Shown here: positions 33,976 to 44,272 of the stretch, one piece after another | Numbering within the stretch: the stretch's first letter is position 1 | Layout of the letters: each line of letters opens with the position of its first letter | NCBI RefSeq assembly: GCF_900176595.1 | Contig: NZ_LT838813.1 | Location: 4,420,001-4,484,000, forward strand | Source: Aquiflexum balticum DSM 16537 | GTDB lineage: Bacteria > Bacteroidota > Bacteroidia > Cytophagales > Cyclobacteriaceae | Direction: 5' to 3' | DNA: 64,000 nt | Position numbers and translations under genes: made by a program | Notes under the pieces: generated by a model | Seen by the model: the letters and a program-made list of their open reading frames with translations, nothing else | The model's database searches: none | Told to the model about the DNA's origin: nothing

Positions 33976-36900
33976 ATGAAACAAAAGTTTTACTTGAAAT
34001 CAGGAATATTTTTATTCCTGCTCGCACTGTCCCTCAATGTATATGGACAGTCCAGAGTAGTCAAAGGAAAGGTAACAGACGAGTCGAATGAACCTGTTCC
34101 CGGAACTACCGTCATTGTCAAAGGGACAACCACCGGTACAACTACAGATTTAGACGGGGACTACAGTATATCTGTTTCCGACGATGCTGTGCTTGTTTTT
34201 TCCTTTATAGGGTTTACTTCCAAAGAAATAACTGTTGGAAATAATTCTATCATTAATGTAACCTTAAATACAGATTTATCAGACCTTGAAGAAGTCATTG
34301 TAGTAGGTTACGGTACCCAAAGAAAAAGTCAATTGACCGGCGCAATCTCATCTGTCGGTGCCAAAGAAATCCAGGAACTCCCTATTTCCAATGCAAGACA
34401 GGCTTTGCAGGGTAGGGCTGCAGGGGTGGATGTAACCATTGCAGGAAGTAAACCCGGTGCAGGTCCACAGGTAAGGATCAGGGGTAGAAGATCATTTAAT
34501 GCTGGTAATGATCCCTTGTATGTAGTGGATAATATTCCAATAGTGGGGAATATTGACGACATCAACCCTCAGGATATCGTTTCCATGGAAGTTTTGAAAG
34601 ATGCCTCAGCCACAGCTATTTATGGTTCAAGAGGGGCAAATGGAGTTGTGCTTGTCACTACCAACAGAGGTAAGGCAGGCAAAACGATAGTTTCTTTTGA
34701 TATGTTTGCCGGGGTCAATGAATCATTGGGAAGGATTGAAGTCTTCAATGGACCTGAGTTTGCGGAATACAAAAGGGAATCAAGAAGGGCAACAGGCAAC
34801 TATCCCGCCGGACCTGCTACACCTGAAGCGGATGCAACCCTATTTGAGCCTGTGGAATTAGAAGGTATTGCTTTGGGCAGGACCACTGATTATGTCGGGG
34901 CATTGCTCAGAACAGGAGTAATACAGAATTATCAGGTAGGTGTACAGGGAGGAAATGAAAAAACAAACTTCTTTATCTCAGGGAACTACTTCAATGAAAC
35001 CGGAGTAGTAAAAAACCAGGATTTTTCCAGATACACTTTCAGGGTAAATCTTGACCATAAAATCACCAACAGGATTACAGTGGGCACTTCTACCCTATTG
35101 GTAAATAGTCTCAGAAATGGAGAAAACTTCAATCCAATCGGCGGAGCAATGCAGGAAAATCCACTTGGAAAACCATTTGATGACGAGGGTAATCTGATCT
35201 TTTTGCCAACCAATGATGGTTTGAGGACGAATCCATACGCAGAAATTGTACCCGGAGCACAATTAGATGAAGTGTCCAGATACAGGATGTTCAATAGTAT
35301 TTATGCTACTATACAATTACATAAAAACCTGTCATTCCGCTCAAATTTTGGACCTGATTTTAGTTTTCAGCGGGCAGGAAGATTTACAGGTTCACAGACC
35401 AATGCCAGAAGGGGTGCACAACCAACCGGAAGCATAGCTGAAAGATGGGATTTCAATTATACATTGGAAAACATTTTAACTTATGAAAAGACATTCAATG
35501 AAAAACATAGATTGAATGTTACTGGACTTCAGGCCATCCAACAGGACAGGTCTGAAAGAACCAGTATTTCAGTATTGGGAATTCCTGCAGCGAGTCAACT
35601 TTACCATAGGTTGGGAGATGCCAGTCAGATTACAGGCGCCAATACCGATTTGATAGAATGGGCCCTATTGTCCTACATGGGAAGGATCAATTATGGATTT
35701 AAAGATAAATACTTAGTCACTGCTACACTAAGAGCTGACGGCTCTTCCAGGTTTGGTTCTAATACCAAATGGGGTTATTTCCCTTCAGTGGCCTTCGCTT
35801 GGAATATTACCAGCGAACCCTTTATGGCCAATTCCAATATTGACCTGATGAAGTTGCGGGTGAGTTATGGTTCCATTGGTAACCAAGGTATATCTCCCTA
35901 TCAGACCCAGCCTCTTCTTGGAAGAACTGTTTATGCCTTTGGCAACACACCTGCATTCGGATTTAGGCCAAATTCCATCGGTAATCCTGATCTAAGATGG
36001 GAATCTTCGGCTACATTCAATGTAGGATTGGACTTTGGGCTTATCAAAGGCAGGTTAAGTGGTAGCATGGAATATTATAATACCAGAACTACAAGTTTGT
36101 TGGCTCCTCAGCCATTACCCAATTCGACAGGATTCGGAGGATTTACAACAAATGTAGGTGAAACACAAAACACCGGTTTTGAACTGACATTAAATTCCAT
36201 CAATATAGATAGGACAAATTTCAGATGGTCAACAGATATTATTTTCAATACAAACAGAGAACAGATCGTCAGCCTCGCCAATGGAAGGGTGGATGATATC
36301 GCTGCAGGTAGATTTATTGGTCAACCCCTTTCTGTATTTTTTGATTTGAAAAAAGTTGGAATATGGCAGACTGATGAAGCTGATGTGGCTCAGTCATTTG
36401 GAGATAGACCCGGCGAAATCAAAATAGAAGACTTCAACTCAGATGGAAGAATCAATGCAAATGATAGACAAATTCTTGGTTCTGCTGTTCCAGACTTTAT
36501 TTTAGGTATGACAAACAGGTTTAATTACAAAGCATTTGATTTTTCCTTTTTCATTTTTGCAAGGGTTGGACAAATGCTGAGGTCAGATTTTCATAGTGCC
36601 AACAACTCCTTGTTTGGAAGATATAATAATCTTGCTGTGGATTATTGGACTCCTAACAATCCCACTAATGAATTCCCAAGGCCCAACCAAAATCAGGAGT
36701 TTCCCAAGTACAATACTTCTATGACCTATTTTGATGGTTCCTTTGTGAAAATCAGAAATATAAATTTGGGTTATACTTTACCTACAGCCCTTGCCACAAA
36801 ATTTAAGATGCAAAGCCTGAGAGTATTTACAAGTATCCAACAGCCTTTCATCTTTGCTGAATACAGGTCAAGATATCAAGGTATAGACCCGGAAACATTT

Positions 36901-36996
36901 ATTGATGGAGAACAGGGTGTAGAAGGCGGAAGAGTAAGTTCAAACGTTGCTCCAGCTATCACTACTTATACTTTAGGACTAAATGTCAGATTCTAG
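33976..36996 (+). CDS. SusC/RagA-type TonB-linked outer-membrane transporter
   Basis: A 1,006-residue outer-membrane glycan importer: signal peptide (1-24), carboxypeptidase-like domain (about 27-110), plug (118-235, with the stretch KDASATAIYGSRGANGVV) and a 22-strand barrel ending in aromatic Phe (LGLNVRF). It has the TonB-box region DLEEVIVVGYGTQ before the plug. It is the lid partner of the SusD lipoprotein 15 bases downstream. The substrate is not readable from the sequence; the neighbourhood points to a uronate-containing glycan. Confidence 0.97.
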   Translation: MKQKFYLKSGIFLFLLALSLNVYGQSRVVKGKVTDESNEPVPGTTVIVKGTTTGTTTDLDGDYSISVSDDAVLVFSFIGFTSKEITVGNNSIINVTLNTDLSDLEEVIVVGYGTQRKSQLTGAISSVGAKEIQELPISNARQALQGRAAGVDVTIAGSKPGAGPQVRIRGRRSFNAGNDPLYVVDNIPIVGNIDDINPQDIVSMEVLKDASATAIYGSRGANGVVLVTTNRGKAGKTIVSFDMFAGVNESLGRIEVFNGPEFAEYKRESRRATGNYPAGPATPEADATLFEPVELEGIALGRTTDYVGALLRTGVIQNYQVGVQGGNEKTNFFISGNYFNETGVVKNQDFSRYTFRVNLDHKITNRITVGTSTLLVNSLRNGENFNPIGGAMQENPLGKPFDDEGNLIFLPTNDGLRTNPYAEIVPGAQLDEVSRYRMFNSIYATIQLHKNLSFRSNFGPDFSFQRAGRFTGSQTNARRGAQPTGSIAERWDFNYTLENILTYEKTFNEKHRLNVTGLQAIQQDRSERTSISVLGIPAASQLYHRLGDASQITGANTDLIEWALLSYMGRINYGFKDKYLVTATLRADGSSRFGSNTKWGYFPSVAFAWNITSEPFMANSNIDLMKLRVSYGSIGNQGISPYQTQPLLGRTVYAFGNTPAFGFRPNSIGNPDLRWESSATFNVGLDFGLIKGRLSGSMEYYNTRTTSLLAPQPLPNSTGFGGFTTNVGETQNTGFELTLNSINIDRTNFRWSTDIIFNTNREQIVSLANGRVDDIAAGRFIGQPLSVFFDLKKVGIWQTDEADVAQSFGDRPGEIKIEDFNSDGRINANDRQILGSAVPDFILGMTNRFNYKAFDFSFFIFARVGQMLRSDFHSANNSLFGRYNNLAVDYWTPNNPTNEFPRPNQNQEFPKYNTSMTYFDGSFVKIRNINLGYTLPTALATKFKMQSLRVFTSIQQPFIFAEYRSRYQGIDPETFIDGEQGVEGGRVSSNVAPAITTYTLGLNVRF

Positions 36997-37011
36997 TATT
37001 AACAAAAAAAG

Positions 37012-38730
37012 ATGACTATTATGAAAATCATATATTCAATATTTAATAAATCTTTAGGGGCTCTTAAATACGCCCTGATAACAGGTCTCCTTTTATCGGT
37101 TTCCTGTCAAGACATATTGGAAGAGGATGTTATATCCAGAATCGGAAACGATTACCTCAGCACTCCATCCGGTTTAAATGACGGTGTCAATGCAGCTTAT
37201 AGTACACTCAGGATGTGGTATGGTACGGAAAGAGGAAACAATTTCACCGTATTCGGAACCGATACTTACAGAATGGGTTCTGATGGAAGCTGGAAGTTTA
37301 TCAATCAATACACCAATCAATTTGACTCCAGAACCGGTCAATTGAATGAAATATGGGATGAGTCCTATAGAGGAATAAACACTTGCAATGCCATTATTGA
37401 AAGAGCTGAAGGCATCACCGGGGTAAATGAACAGACCAAAAATCAAAGGTTGGCCGAAGTAAAATTTCTGCGCGCCCACTACTATTTTATTTTGGTACAG
37501 ACTTTTGGCGCCGTTGATTTACAACTCACTGAAACCTTGGTTCCTACTAAAGAAGTTAGTCGGACACCAGTCCCTGCCATTTATGATGCCATTATTAAGG
37601 ACCTTACTGAGGCTATTCCTAATTTGGAACCCATAATCAGATCCAATAATTATGGAAGAGCTACTAGACCTGCCGCAGAACATTTGTTGGGAAAAGTATA
37701 TTTGACCAAAGCTACCTCTGAAGCCCAGGCAGGAGACGATTATTCAAAAGCAGAAGTATTATTGAAAAAAGTAATCTCAGATTATGGATTTAGACTTTTG
37801 CCTGATTTTAAAGACGTACACGGCTTCGGCAATGAGATCAATGATGAAGTGATTTTTGCTGTTCAATATACCAGAGACCCCTTGACAAATTTACAAGGAA
37901 ATTCTTCAGCAAACCCTGTTTTGAATTCCGGTAATAATGGCCATGTATTCTTCCTGATGGAATATGATACTCAACCAGGAATGCGCAGAGATACTCAAAA
38001 TGGTCGACCATTCAAAAGATTCCGTCCGACAGATTATACGCTCAATACAATATTTGCAGACAGGGAAAATGACGCCCGCTATGATAAATCTTTCGTCCAT
38101 GTATTTCGAAGTAATAGACCTGGAACTTATAACACATCGTTTGATACCTCAAAACCATCAGTAACCTTTGCTGAAGGGGATACAGCTATCTTTTTACCTG
38201 GTGTGGAACTTTCCGTGGCTGAAAGGGCCACAAGACCTTATCAGGTTTTGGTTCCAAGCTTGTATACTGATAAACTATATCCTGCCTTGAATAAATTCCT
38301 GGATCCTGGAAGAGCTGATTTGACACAATTTGAAGGTGGTAGAGATTATATAGCATTCAGATTGGCAGATACTTATCTGATGTTGGGTGAAGTGCTTTTC
38401 AGACAAGGGAAAAATGCTGAAGCTGCAGATGTTGTCAATAATGTAAGGAGAAGAGCCGCTTTCCCCGGAAAAGAAGCAGCTATGGAAGTGACAGCTGCAG
38501 ATATCAATCTTGAATTTTTTGTTGAAGAAAGAGCAAGGGAATTATTGGGAGAACAGATGAGATGGTTTGACCTTAAAAGATGGGGATTGCTTATCGAAAG
38601 AGTAAGGCTTCATAATCCGGATGCAGCACCTAATATCCAAGAATATCACAGTCTCAGACCTATACCACAAAATCAAATTGATCGTACTACCGGCGGAGAG
38701 GCAAGTTTCCCTCAGAATCCAGGATATTAA
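37012..38730 (+). CDS. SusD/RagB-type outer-membrane glycan-binding lipoprotein
   Basis: A 572-residue lipoprotein (Cys32 in SVSC; an in-frame Met at 37021 would remove three residues). It has SusD TPR-like helices (EVKFLRAHYYFILVQTFG near 155) and the C-terminal E-R-A-R-E-L-L-G-E-Q-M-R-W-F-D-L-K-R-W motif. It forms the extracellular lid on SusC. It ends in a terminator facing the convergent LacI gene. Confidence 0.97.
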   Translation: MTIMKIIYSIFNKSLGALKYALITGLLLSVSCQDILEEDVISRIGNDYLSTPSGLNDGVNAAYSTLRMWYGTERGNNFTVFGTDTYRMGSDGSWKFINQYTNQFDSRTGQLNEIWDESYRGINTCNAIIERAEGITGVNEQTKNQRLAEVKFLRAHYYFILVQTFGAVDLQLTETLVPTKEVSRTPVPAIYDAIIKDLTEAIPNLEPIIRSNNYGRATRPAAEHLLGKVYLTKATSEAQAGDDYSKAEVLLKKVISDYGFRLLPDFKDVHGFGNEINDEVIFAVQYTRDPLTNLQGNSSANPVLNSGNNGHVFFLMEYDTQPGMRRDTQNGRPFKRFRPTDYTLNTIFADRENDARYDKSFVHVFRSNRPGTYNTSFDTSKPSVTFAEGDTAIFLPGVELSVAERATRPYQVLVPSLYTDKLYPALNKFLDPGRADLTQFEGGRDYIAFRLADTYLMLGEVLFRQGKNAEAADVVNNVRRRAAFPGKEAAMEVTAADINLEFFVEERARELLGEQMRWFDLKRWGLLIERVRLHNPDAAPNIQEYHSLRPIPQNQIDRTTGGEASFPQNPGY

Positions 38731-38748
38731 TTGATCTACCAAACAACT

Positions 38749-38783
38749 AAAAAGGTCTTCCAAATGGGAGACCTTTTATTTTT
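38749..38783. terminator. Terminator between SusD and LacI genes
   Basis: An 11-bp stem, AAAGGTCTTCC with GGGAGACCTTT (one G-U pair), and a short loop, followed on the plus strand by TATTTTTTAC. It serves the convergent SusD and LacI transcripts. Confidence 0.75.
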
Positions 38784-39799
38784 TACTTTCCGGTGGATTC
38801 TCTCAGGATAATTTGGGAAGGCAAAACAATGATTCTATCTTCCAAAGCAGGTTGATTTGGCTTGGTAAGTTTTTTCATCAATAATTCCGCACATTCCATT
38901 CCAATCTTCAATGCCGGTTGTGAAATGGTGGTCAAGGAAGGTTGAAGCAATCCTGCAATGCGCATATTGGAGAAACTGATCATCCTAAAATCTTTCGGCA
39001 TTTGCAATTTGGTTTCTCTAGCTGCGTAATAAGTAGCTATGGCTAATTTTTCAACAGAAGCTACGATTCCATCAGGTCTGTCCATTCCATAAAGAAAACC
39101 TGAAATAAGTCTGATGTTTTCCTCTTCTTTTTGAGCACATTGGATTACCCAACTCTCATCAAAGGAAAGTGATGATGCCTTCATAGCATCCAAATAGCCT
39201 CTGAGTCTTTCCCTTCCTATTGATATTTCCTTGGACAATAATAAAAAATAGATTTTTTTGCAGCCTTTCTCTATCAAATGAAAAGTAGCTTTATAACCGT
39301 TTTCATAATCATTTGTAATAAACTTGGTTGTGGGGATTTCCTGACAAATCCTATCAAAAAAAATAATTGGCACCCCTTTGTTAAACACCGTTTGTAAATG
39401 GTCAATATACTTTGTCTGACTCGAGACCGACATGACGATTGCATCAACCCGACCATTTAAAAGGTAAGAAATAATCCTTTTTTCGGTTTCCACATTTTCA
39501 TGGGTACTATAGACTAACAAATGATATCCATATTGCTGGGTGATTTCTTCTATACCGTCTATGACCTGACTAAAAAAATTATTGATCCTTTCCGGGATAA
39601 TAACAGCAATGGTTTTGCTTTTTTGTTCCCGAAGACTTCTTGCAAAGGGATTTGGTTGGTAGTTTAAGGCCTTGGCCAGTTGATTTACCCTATCTTTCGT
39701 GGGTTGGCTGATTTCATAACTGTCGTTTAAAGCCCTTGAAACTGTAGAAGGTGATAATCCGAGTTTTTCCGCTAGATATTTAATGTTTACCTCTGACAT
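38783..39799 (-). CDS. LacI-family transcriptional regulator of the glycan region
   Basis: A protein of 338 residues starting at the Met at 39799, which places the helix-turn-helix at 4-25 (IKYLAEKLGLSPSTVSRALN); an earlier in-frame Met would push it inward. A hinge helix and a periplasmic-binding-protein-like effector domain follow. The uronate genes are divergent, with the operator at 39905 between the two. It is the natural candidate for reading all three palindromes, with a uronate or derived sugar acid as inducer. Confidence 0.93.
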   Translation of the reverse strand: MSEVNIKYLAEKLGLSPSTVSRALNDSYEISQPTKDRVNQLAKALNYQPNPFARSLREQKSKTIAVIIPERINNFFSQVIDGIEEITQQYGYHLLVYSTHENVETEKRIISYLLNGRVDAIVMSVSSQTKYIDHLQTVFNKGVPIIFFDRICQEIPTTKFITNDYENGYKATFHLIEKGCKKIYFLLLSKEISIGRERLRGYLDAMKASSLSFDESWVIQCAQKEEENIRLISGFLYGMDRPDGIVASVEKLAIATYYAARETKLQMPKDFRMISFSNMRIAGLLQPSLTTISQPALKIGMECAELLMKKLTKPNQPALEDRIIVLPSQIILRESTGK

Positions 39800-39904
39800 C
39801 GTAAATTTTCCATTTATAAACAAGGTTGCTGATTATTGCCTGATCTTACAAAAATCAAATAAATTCATTAAAATATTAAGATTCCCACCAAATTTAAAAT
39901 AACA

Positions 39905-39918
39905 CGAAATCGATTGCA
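39905..39918. promoter_or_regulatory. LacI-type operator between lacI-family gene and uxaC
   Basis: CGAAATCGATTGCA matches the other two sites at 12-13 of 14 positions. It sits between divergent genes, 72 bases before the uxaC start and 106 bases from the LacI start, so it can control uronate catabolism and the regulator itself. Confidence 0.65.
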
Positions 39919-39989
39919 CTAGTTATTGGCATTTGCTTATTAAAGTATATGCTTAATCCCTTAAATTTCAATAAATAAACCTATTCACC

Positions 39990-41423
39990 ATGGATATTCT
40001 ACCGCGTCGGGGTTTCAAAACCTTTATAAATGATGATTTTTTACTTTCAAATGAATTCTCAAAAGTTCTCTATCATGATTACGCGAAAAATTTACCCATC
40101 ATTGATTATCACAATCACCTTCCTCCAGAACAGATTTCAAGAAACAAGGTTTTTGAAAATATAACCGAAATTTGGCTTAATGGCGATCATTATAAATGGA
40201 GGGCCATGAGGACTATGGGAATTGATGAGAAATTTATCACGGGCAATTCTTCCGATTTTGAAAAATTCCAGAAATGGGCACAGACAGTACCATATACCAT
40301 GCGCAATCCCCTTTATCACTGGACGCAGATGGAATTACAAAGATATTTCGGAATAGAGGAATTACTGGATCAGGATAACGCTATCGACATTTATAATTTT
40401 ACGAGCAAAAAAGTCTCCACTCCTGAATTCAGCACACAAAACTTACTTTCCAAAATGAATGTGGAGGTAATCTGTACTACGGACGATCCTTGCGATAACC
40501 TTATTTATCATCAGGAATTTAAATTTTCGAATATTTCTTTCGGAATGTTTCCGGCATTTAGACCTGATAAAGCCTTTACCATTGAGTCGCCAGAGAATTA
40601 TGAGACCTACCTCAACAAGCTGGCAACTGTCTCCCGCAACAATATCCAAACCTATGACGACCTTCTTCAATCATTGAAAAACCGGGTGGATTATTTTCAT
40701 GAAAATGGTTGTCGACTTGCTGACCATGGGCTTGAAAATCTGTATTATTTCAAAAACTCCTCTTTAGACCCCCAAATAATTTTCCATAAAGTAAACACCG
40801 GTCATATACCAACAGAGGAGGAAGTGGCGTTTTTCAAATACAGGACTCTCTTGGAGCTTTGCAAAATGTACCAGGCAAAAGGTTGGACCCAACAGTTCCA
40901 CTTGGGCGCTTTAAGAAACAATAACAGCAGAATGTATAGGCAGCTTGGACCGGATACTGGATTTGATTCCATCGGTGACTTCAGTCAGGCGGTATCTTTA
41001 TCCGGTTTTTTGAATGAATTGGACAAAACAGATCAACTTGCAAAGACAATCCTATACAACCTTAATCCCGGTGACAATGAAGTAATGGCGACCATGACCG
41101 GAAATTTCAATGATGGATCCATAAAAGGGAAAATCCAATTCGGTTCAGGTTGGTGGTTTCTGGACCAAAAAGACGGTATGGAAGCGCAGATGAATACCCT
41201 TTCCAATATGGGTCTGATCTCTTGTTTTGTAGGTATGCTGACAGATAGCAGAAGCTTCCTTTCCTTTCCAAGACATGAATATTTCAGAAGGATTTTATGC
41301 AACCTGTTTGGGAAAGATATCCAAAATGGTGAACTTCCAAATGATGAAAAAATGATTGGAAAAATCATTCAGGACATTTGTTATTACAATGCGAAGGATT
41401 TTTTCCAATTTCCGAAAATATAA
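39990..41423 (+). CDS. uxaC: Glucuronate (uronate) isomerase
   Basis: A 477-residue amidohydrolase-superfamily isomerase converting D-glucuronate to D-fructuronate (or galacturonate to tagaturonate). The metal-binding motif YHNHLPP is near residue 35, and the C-terminal region includes GSGWWFLDQKDGM and DSRSFLSFPRHEYFRR, both typical of UxaC. It is the first of three genes for uronate catabolism; the SDR starts 5 bases after the stop. Confidence 0.97.
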   Translation: MDILPRRGFKTFINDDFLLSNEFSKVLYHDYAKNLPIIDYHNHLPPEQISRNKVFENITEIWLNGDHYKWRAMRTMGIDEKFITGNSSDFEKFQKWAQTVPYTMRNPLYHWTQMELQRYFGIEELLDQDNAIDIYNFTSKKVSTPEFSTQNLLSKMNVEVICTTDDPCDNLIYHQEFKFSNISFGMFPAFRPDKAFTIESPENYETYLNKLATVSRNNIQTYDDLLQSLKNRVDYFHENGCRLADHGLENLYYFKNSSLDPQIIFHKVNTGHIPTEEEVAFFKYRTLLELCKMYQAKGWTQQFHLGALRNNNSRMYRQLGPDTGFDSIGDFSQAVSLSGFLNELDKTDQLAKTILYNLNPGDNEVMATMTGNFNDGSIKGKIQFGSGWWFLDQKDGMEAQMNTLSNMGLISCFVGMLTDSRSFLSFPRHEYFRRILCNLFGKDIQNGELPNDEKMIGKIIQDICYYNAKDFFQFPKI

Positions 41424-41428
41424 ATGAC

Positions 41429-42241
41429 ATGAAATTATTCTCTGTAAAAAATAAAAAAATAGTAATCACAGGGGCTACAGGGGTCTTGGGCGAAAGGATA
41501 GCAAGACACTTGGCCAAAGAAGGTGCGCAGATCATCATTTTAGGCCGGACACCTTCTAAAGTAGAGCACCTTATAGAAGTTTTAAGAAAGGAAGGAGGAA
41601 AAGCTGATGGTTTTTTGGCAGATGTTACCCAAGAAAATCAAGTGGAATTGGTCGCTCAAAAAATCGAGGACAGATACAAGACGGTGGATATATTGATCAA
41701 TCTTGCCGGTGGCAATCGGCCTGAAGCTATTGTAAGTCCAATTCAAACCCTATTTGATCTTTCGCCCGAAGCTGTCAAAAAAGTAATGGACCTCAATTAT
41801 CAGGGAACCTTAATTCCCGTTAAACATTTTTTTCCTTTGATGCTATCCAACAAATCCGGCAATATCATCAATATTTCCTCAATGGCGGCAAGCCGACCAA
41901 TGACAAGAGTTGTTGGCTACGCTTCTGCCAAAGCAGCCATTGACAACCTTACCAAATGGCTTTCTGTGGAACTAGCCCAGAAACATGGCCCAAATTTCCG
42001 TGTCAATGCCATAGCACCGGGTTTTTTCCTTACAGAGCAAAACCGATCATTACTTACAGAATCCAATGGAAGTTTGACCCAAAGGGGAAATCAAATCATT
42101 GCACATACTCCCATGAATAGATTTGGCGAACCCGAAGATCTTCTCGGAACCTTGCAGTGGCTGTGTTCAGATGCATCAAAATTCGTCACAGGAACAATTA
42201 TTCCAGTTGATGGGGGATTTTCAGCTTATTCGGGAGTGTAA
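41429..42241 (+). CDS. SDR-family oxidoreductase, probable fructuronate reductase (mannonate oxidoreductase)
   Basis: A 270-residue SDR started at the ATG at 41429. Cofactor motif GATGVLGERIA near residue 14, NLAGGNRP near 91, catalytic Tyr-x3-Lys in YASAKAA near 171, and VDGGFSAYSG at the end. It lies between uxaC and uxuA, where the pathway needs reduction of fructuronate to mannonate, normally done by the unrelated UxuB. Bacteroidota commonly use an SDR here, so this is the likely job. Confidence 0.88.
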   Translation: MKLFSVKNKKIVITGATGVLGERIARHLAKEGAQIIILGRTPSKVEHLIEVLRKEGGKADGFLADVTQENQVELVAQKIEDRYKTVDILINLAGGNRPEAIVSPIQTLFDLSPEAVKKVMDLNYQGTLIPVKHFFPLMLSNKSGNIINISSMAASRPMTRVVGYASAKAAIDNLTKWLSVELAQKHGPNFRVNAIAPGFFLTEQNRSLLTESNGSLTQRGNQIIAHTPMNRFGEPEDLLGTLQWLCSDASKFVTGTIIPVDGGFSAYSGV

Positions 42242-42385
42242 AAGTACCAAGTACTATGTACCAAGTACCAAGACTGCTAGAAATTTGAATGCAAGTTCAT
42301 ATTTCCCAGATCGATTTGCAGTGTACCTGTTCTCGTTCGATATCTAAAATCTAAAATCTTAATTCTAAAATCTTAAATTCTAAAG
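42242..42385. repeat. Short direct repeats between the SDR and uxuA
   Basis: The start (42243-42272) repeats AGTACCAAGTAC-like units; the end (42340-42385) repeats TCTAAAATCT-like units, resembling 6001-6109. It is a spacer with no gene. It may weaken coupling between the SDR and uxuA but I see no terminator stem. Confidence 0.5.
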
Positions 42386-43567
42386 ATGACCTATAAAATG
42401 GAACAGACCATGCGCTGGTATGGTCCCAAAGACCCGGTAAGTTTAGCTGACATCAGACAGGCTGGTGCCACTGGTATTGTTTCAGCATTGCATCATATTC
42501 CCAATGGGGATATTTGGACCAGGGATGAAATCAAAAAAAGAAAAGATATCATTGCAGCCGCAGGATTAACCTGGTCTGTAGTGGAATCCGTCCCTGTTCA
42601 TGAAAAAATCAAAACAAGATCTGGAAATTATGGCGAACTGATTGGAAATTACAAACAGACTATTGAGAATTTAGCTTTAGAAGGCATTCACATTATCTGC
42701 TATAATTTTATGCCCATATTGGATTGGACGAGGACGCTTTTGGCCTGGCCCCTACCCAATGGGGCAAAAGCTTTGAGATTTGAGAAAAAGGAAGTTATTG
42801 CTTTTGATCTTTTTATGCTCAAAAGACCCGGAGCAGAAAATGAATACACCCCAAATGAAATTGAAAAAGCAAAAGAATTCTTTGAAAACGCTACTGAAGA
42901 TACACTCAAACGAATAAATGACAATATCCTGAAAGGATTGCCGGGTTCTGAGGAAGGTTATACCATGGAGCAATTTCAAACTGCCTTGGATACTTACCAA
43001 GGTATTGGACACAAAGAACTTGAAACGCATCTTCAGCTTTTTTTGGATGAAATTCTTCCCATTGCTGAAAAGAACGGAGTAAAAATGGCCATTCACCCGG
43101 ATGATCCGCCATTCGATGTATTTGGTTTGCCAAGGGTGATGAGTACTGCCAAGGATATGAAAAGGTTGATCTCAGACAATTCAAGTCCCAACAATGGCTT
43201 TACATTCTGTACAGGTTCTTATGGAGTCAGAGCTGACAATGACCTTGCTGCCATGGTAAGGGAATTTGGTGACCACATCCATTTTATCCACCTCCGGGCA
43301 ACAAGAAGAGATGATGAGGGTAACTTCTATGAAGATGACCATTTGACCGGAGATGTTCCTATGGAAGCCGTGATTCATGAAATCCTGAAAGTTCAACAAA
43401 ACCGCCAAATCTCCATTCCCATGCGTCCTGACCACGGCCATCAGATGTTGGATGACATTGCCAAGCCGATAGTAAATCCGGGATATACAGCTATAGGAAG
43501 ATTAAAAGGACTTGCAGAGATCAGGGGTGTGGAAGCGGGGTTGATTTGGGCATTGAAAATGGGGTGA
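42386..43567 (+). CDS. uxuA: Mannonate dehydratase
   Basis: A 393-residue TIM-barrel enzyme converting D-mannonate to 2-keto-3-deoxygluconate. The motif NPxx-type [14 protein letters not shown] is near 235, and the metal-binding His/Cys region includes [13 protein letters not shown] near 272 and [14 protein letters not shown] near 342. The length and motifs are standard. An in-frame Met 4 codons later is an alternative start. It completes glucuronate to KDG; KDG kinase and aldolase genes are not in the window. Confidence 0.97.
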   Translation: MTYKMEQTMRWYGPKDPVSLADIRQAGATGIVSALHHIPNGDIWTRDEIKKRKDIIAAAGLTWSVVESVPVHEKIKTRSGNYGELIGNYKQTIENLALEGIHIICYNFMPILDWTRTLLAWPLPNGAKALRFEKKEVIAFDLFMLKRPGAENEYTPNEIEKAKEFFENATEDTLKRINDNILKGLPGSEEGYTMEQFQTALDTYQGIGHKELETHLQLFLDEILPIAEKNGVKMAIHPDDPPFDVFGLPRVMSTAKDMKRLISDNSSPNNGFTFCTGSYGVRADNDLAAMVREFGDHIHFIHLRATRRDDEGNFYEDDHLTGDVPMEAVIHEILKVQQNRQISIPMRPDHGHQMLDDIAKPIVNPGYTAIGRLKGLAEIRGVEAGLIWALKMG

Positions 43568-43570
43568 TAT

Positions 43571-44272
43571 TCACCCCCCAACCAAAGCCTCAATAATCTC
43601 ATTCCTCCTCGATCTTGAAAAGGGAATTTTCTTCATCCCCATATCGATTTCATTCCCTACTATTCCTTTGACTTTGGCCCTGGAAATGATATAGGTTTTA
43701 TGGACCCTCAAAAAATCTCGGCTTGGAAGTAATTCTTCCATATTTTTCATCGTCATCAAGGTGATGAACCGACCCTCGTGGGTATGTACAGCAATATAAT
43801 TTTCCATGCCTTCTATATAAAGGATTTCTTCAAAATTGATCCTTTTGAGGATATTATCGACTTTCAGGAAAATGTGGTCTTTAAAGTTTTCCTCAAAAGG
43901 TTTTTGGTTTTTTAATTGAAACATTTCTCTAGCCTTGTTCACTGCTTTCAAAAACCTATCAAAAGAATAGGGTTTGACCAGATAGTCAATAACATCCAAT
44001 TCAAATCCCTGAAGGGCGTAATTGGGATAAGCAGTAGTAAATATGACCATCGGAGGTTTTTTGAGCGATTTCAAAAAATCCAAACCTGTTATTTTGGGCA
44101 TTTGAATATCGAGAAACATCAATTCAGGATTTTCTGAAGAGATGATATTATTGGCTTCAAGGGCATTTTCACAGCTTCCTACCAAATCCAGGAAATCAAT
44201 TTCCCTGATGTAGCTTTTCAGCCCTTCCCTTGCCAAAGGTTCATCTTCGACTATGATGGTTTTAATCTTCAT
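43571..44272 (-). CDS. LytTR-family response regulator
   Basis: A 233-residue regulator started at the Met at 44272, which overlaps the kinase stop by 11 bases. Receiver domain 1-120 with the phospho-Asp in LMFLDIQMPK near 55 and Lys in the TTAYPNYALQ region downstream; LytTR DNA-binding domain 135-233 (ISRAKVKGIVGNEID). It pairs with the adjacent sensor kinase. The regulon is unknown; no autolysis gene is nearby. Confidence 0.95.
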   Translation of the reverse strand: MKIKTIIVEDEPLAREGLKSYIREIDFLDLVGSCENALEANNIISSENPELMFLDIQMPKITGLDFLKSLKKPPMVIFTTAYPNYALQGFELDVIDYLVKPYSFDRFLKAVNKAREMFQLKNQKPFEENFKDHIFLKVDNILKRINFEEILYIEGMENYIAVHTHEGRFITLMTMKNMEELLPSRDFLRVHKTYIISRAKVKGIVGNEIDMGMKKIPFSRSRRNEIIEALVGG

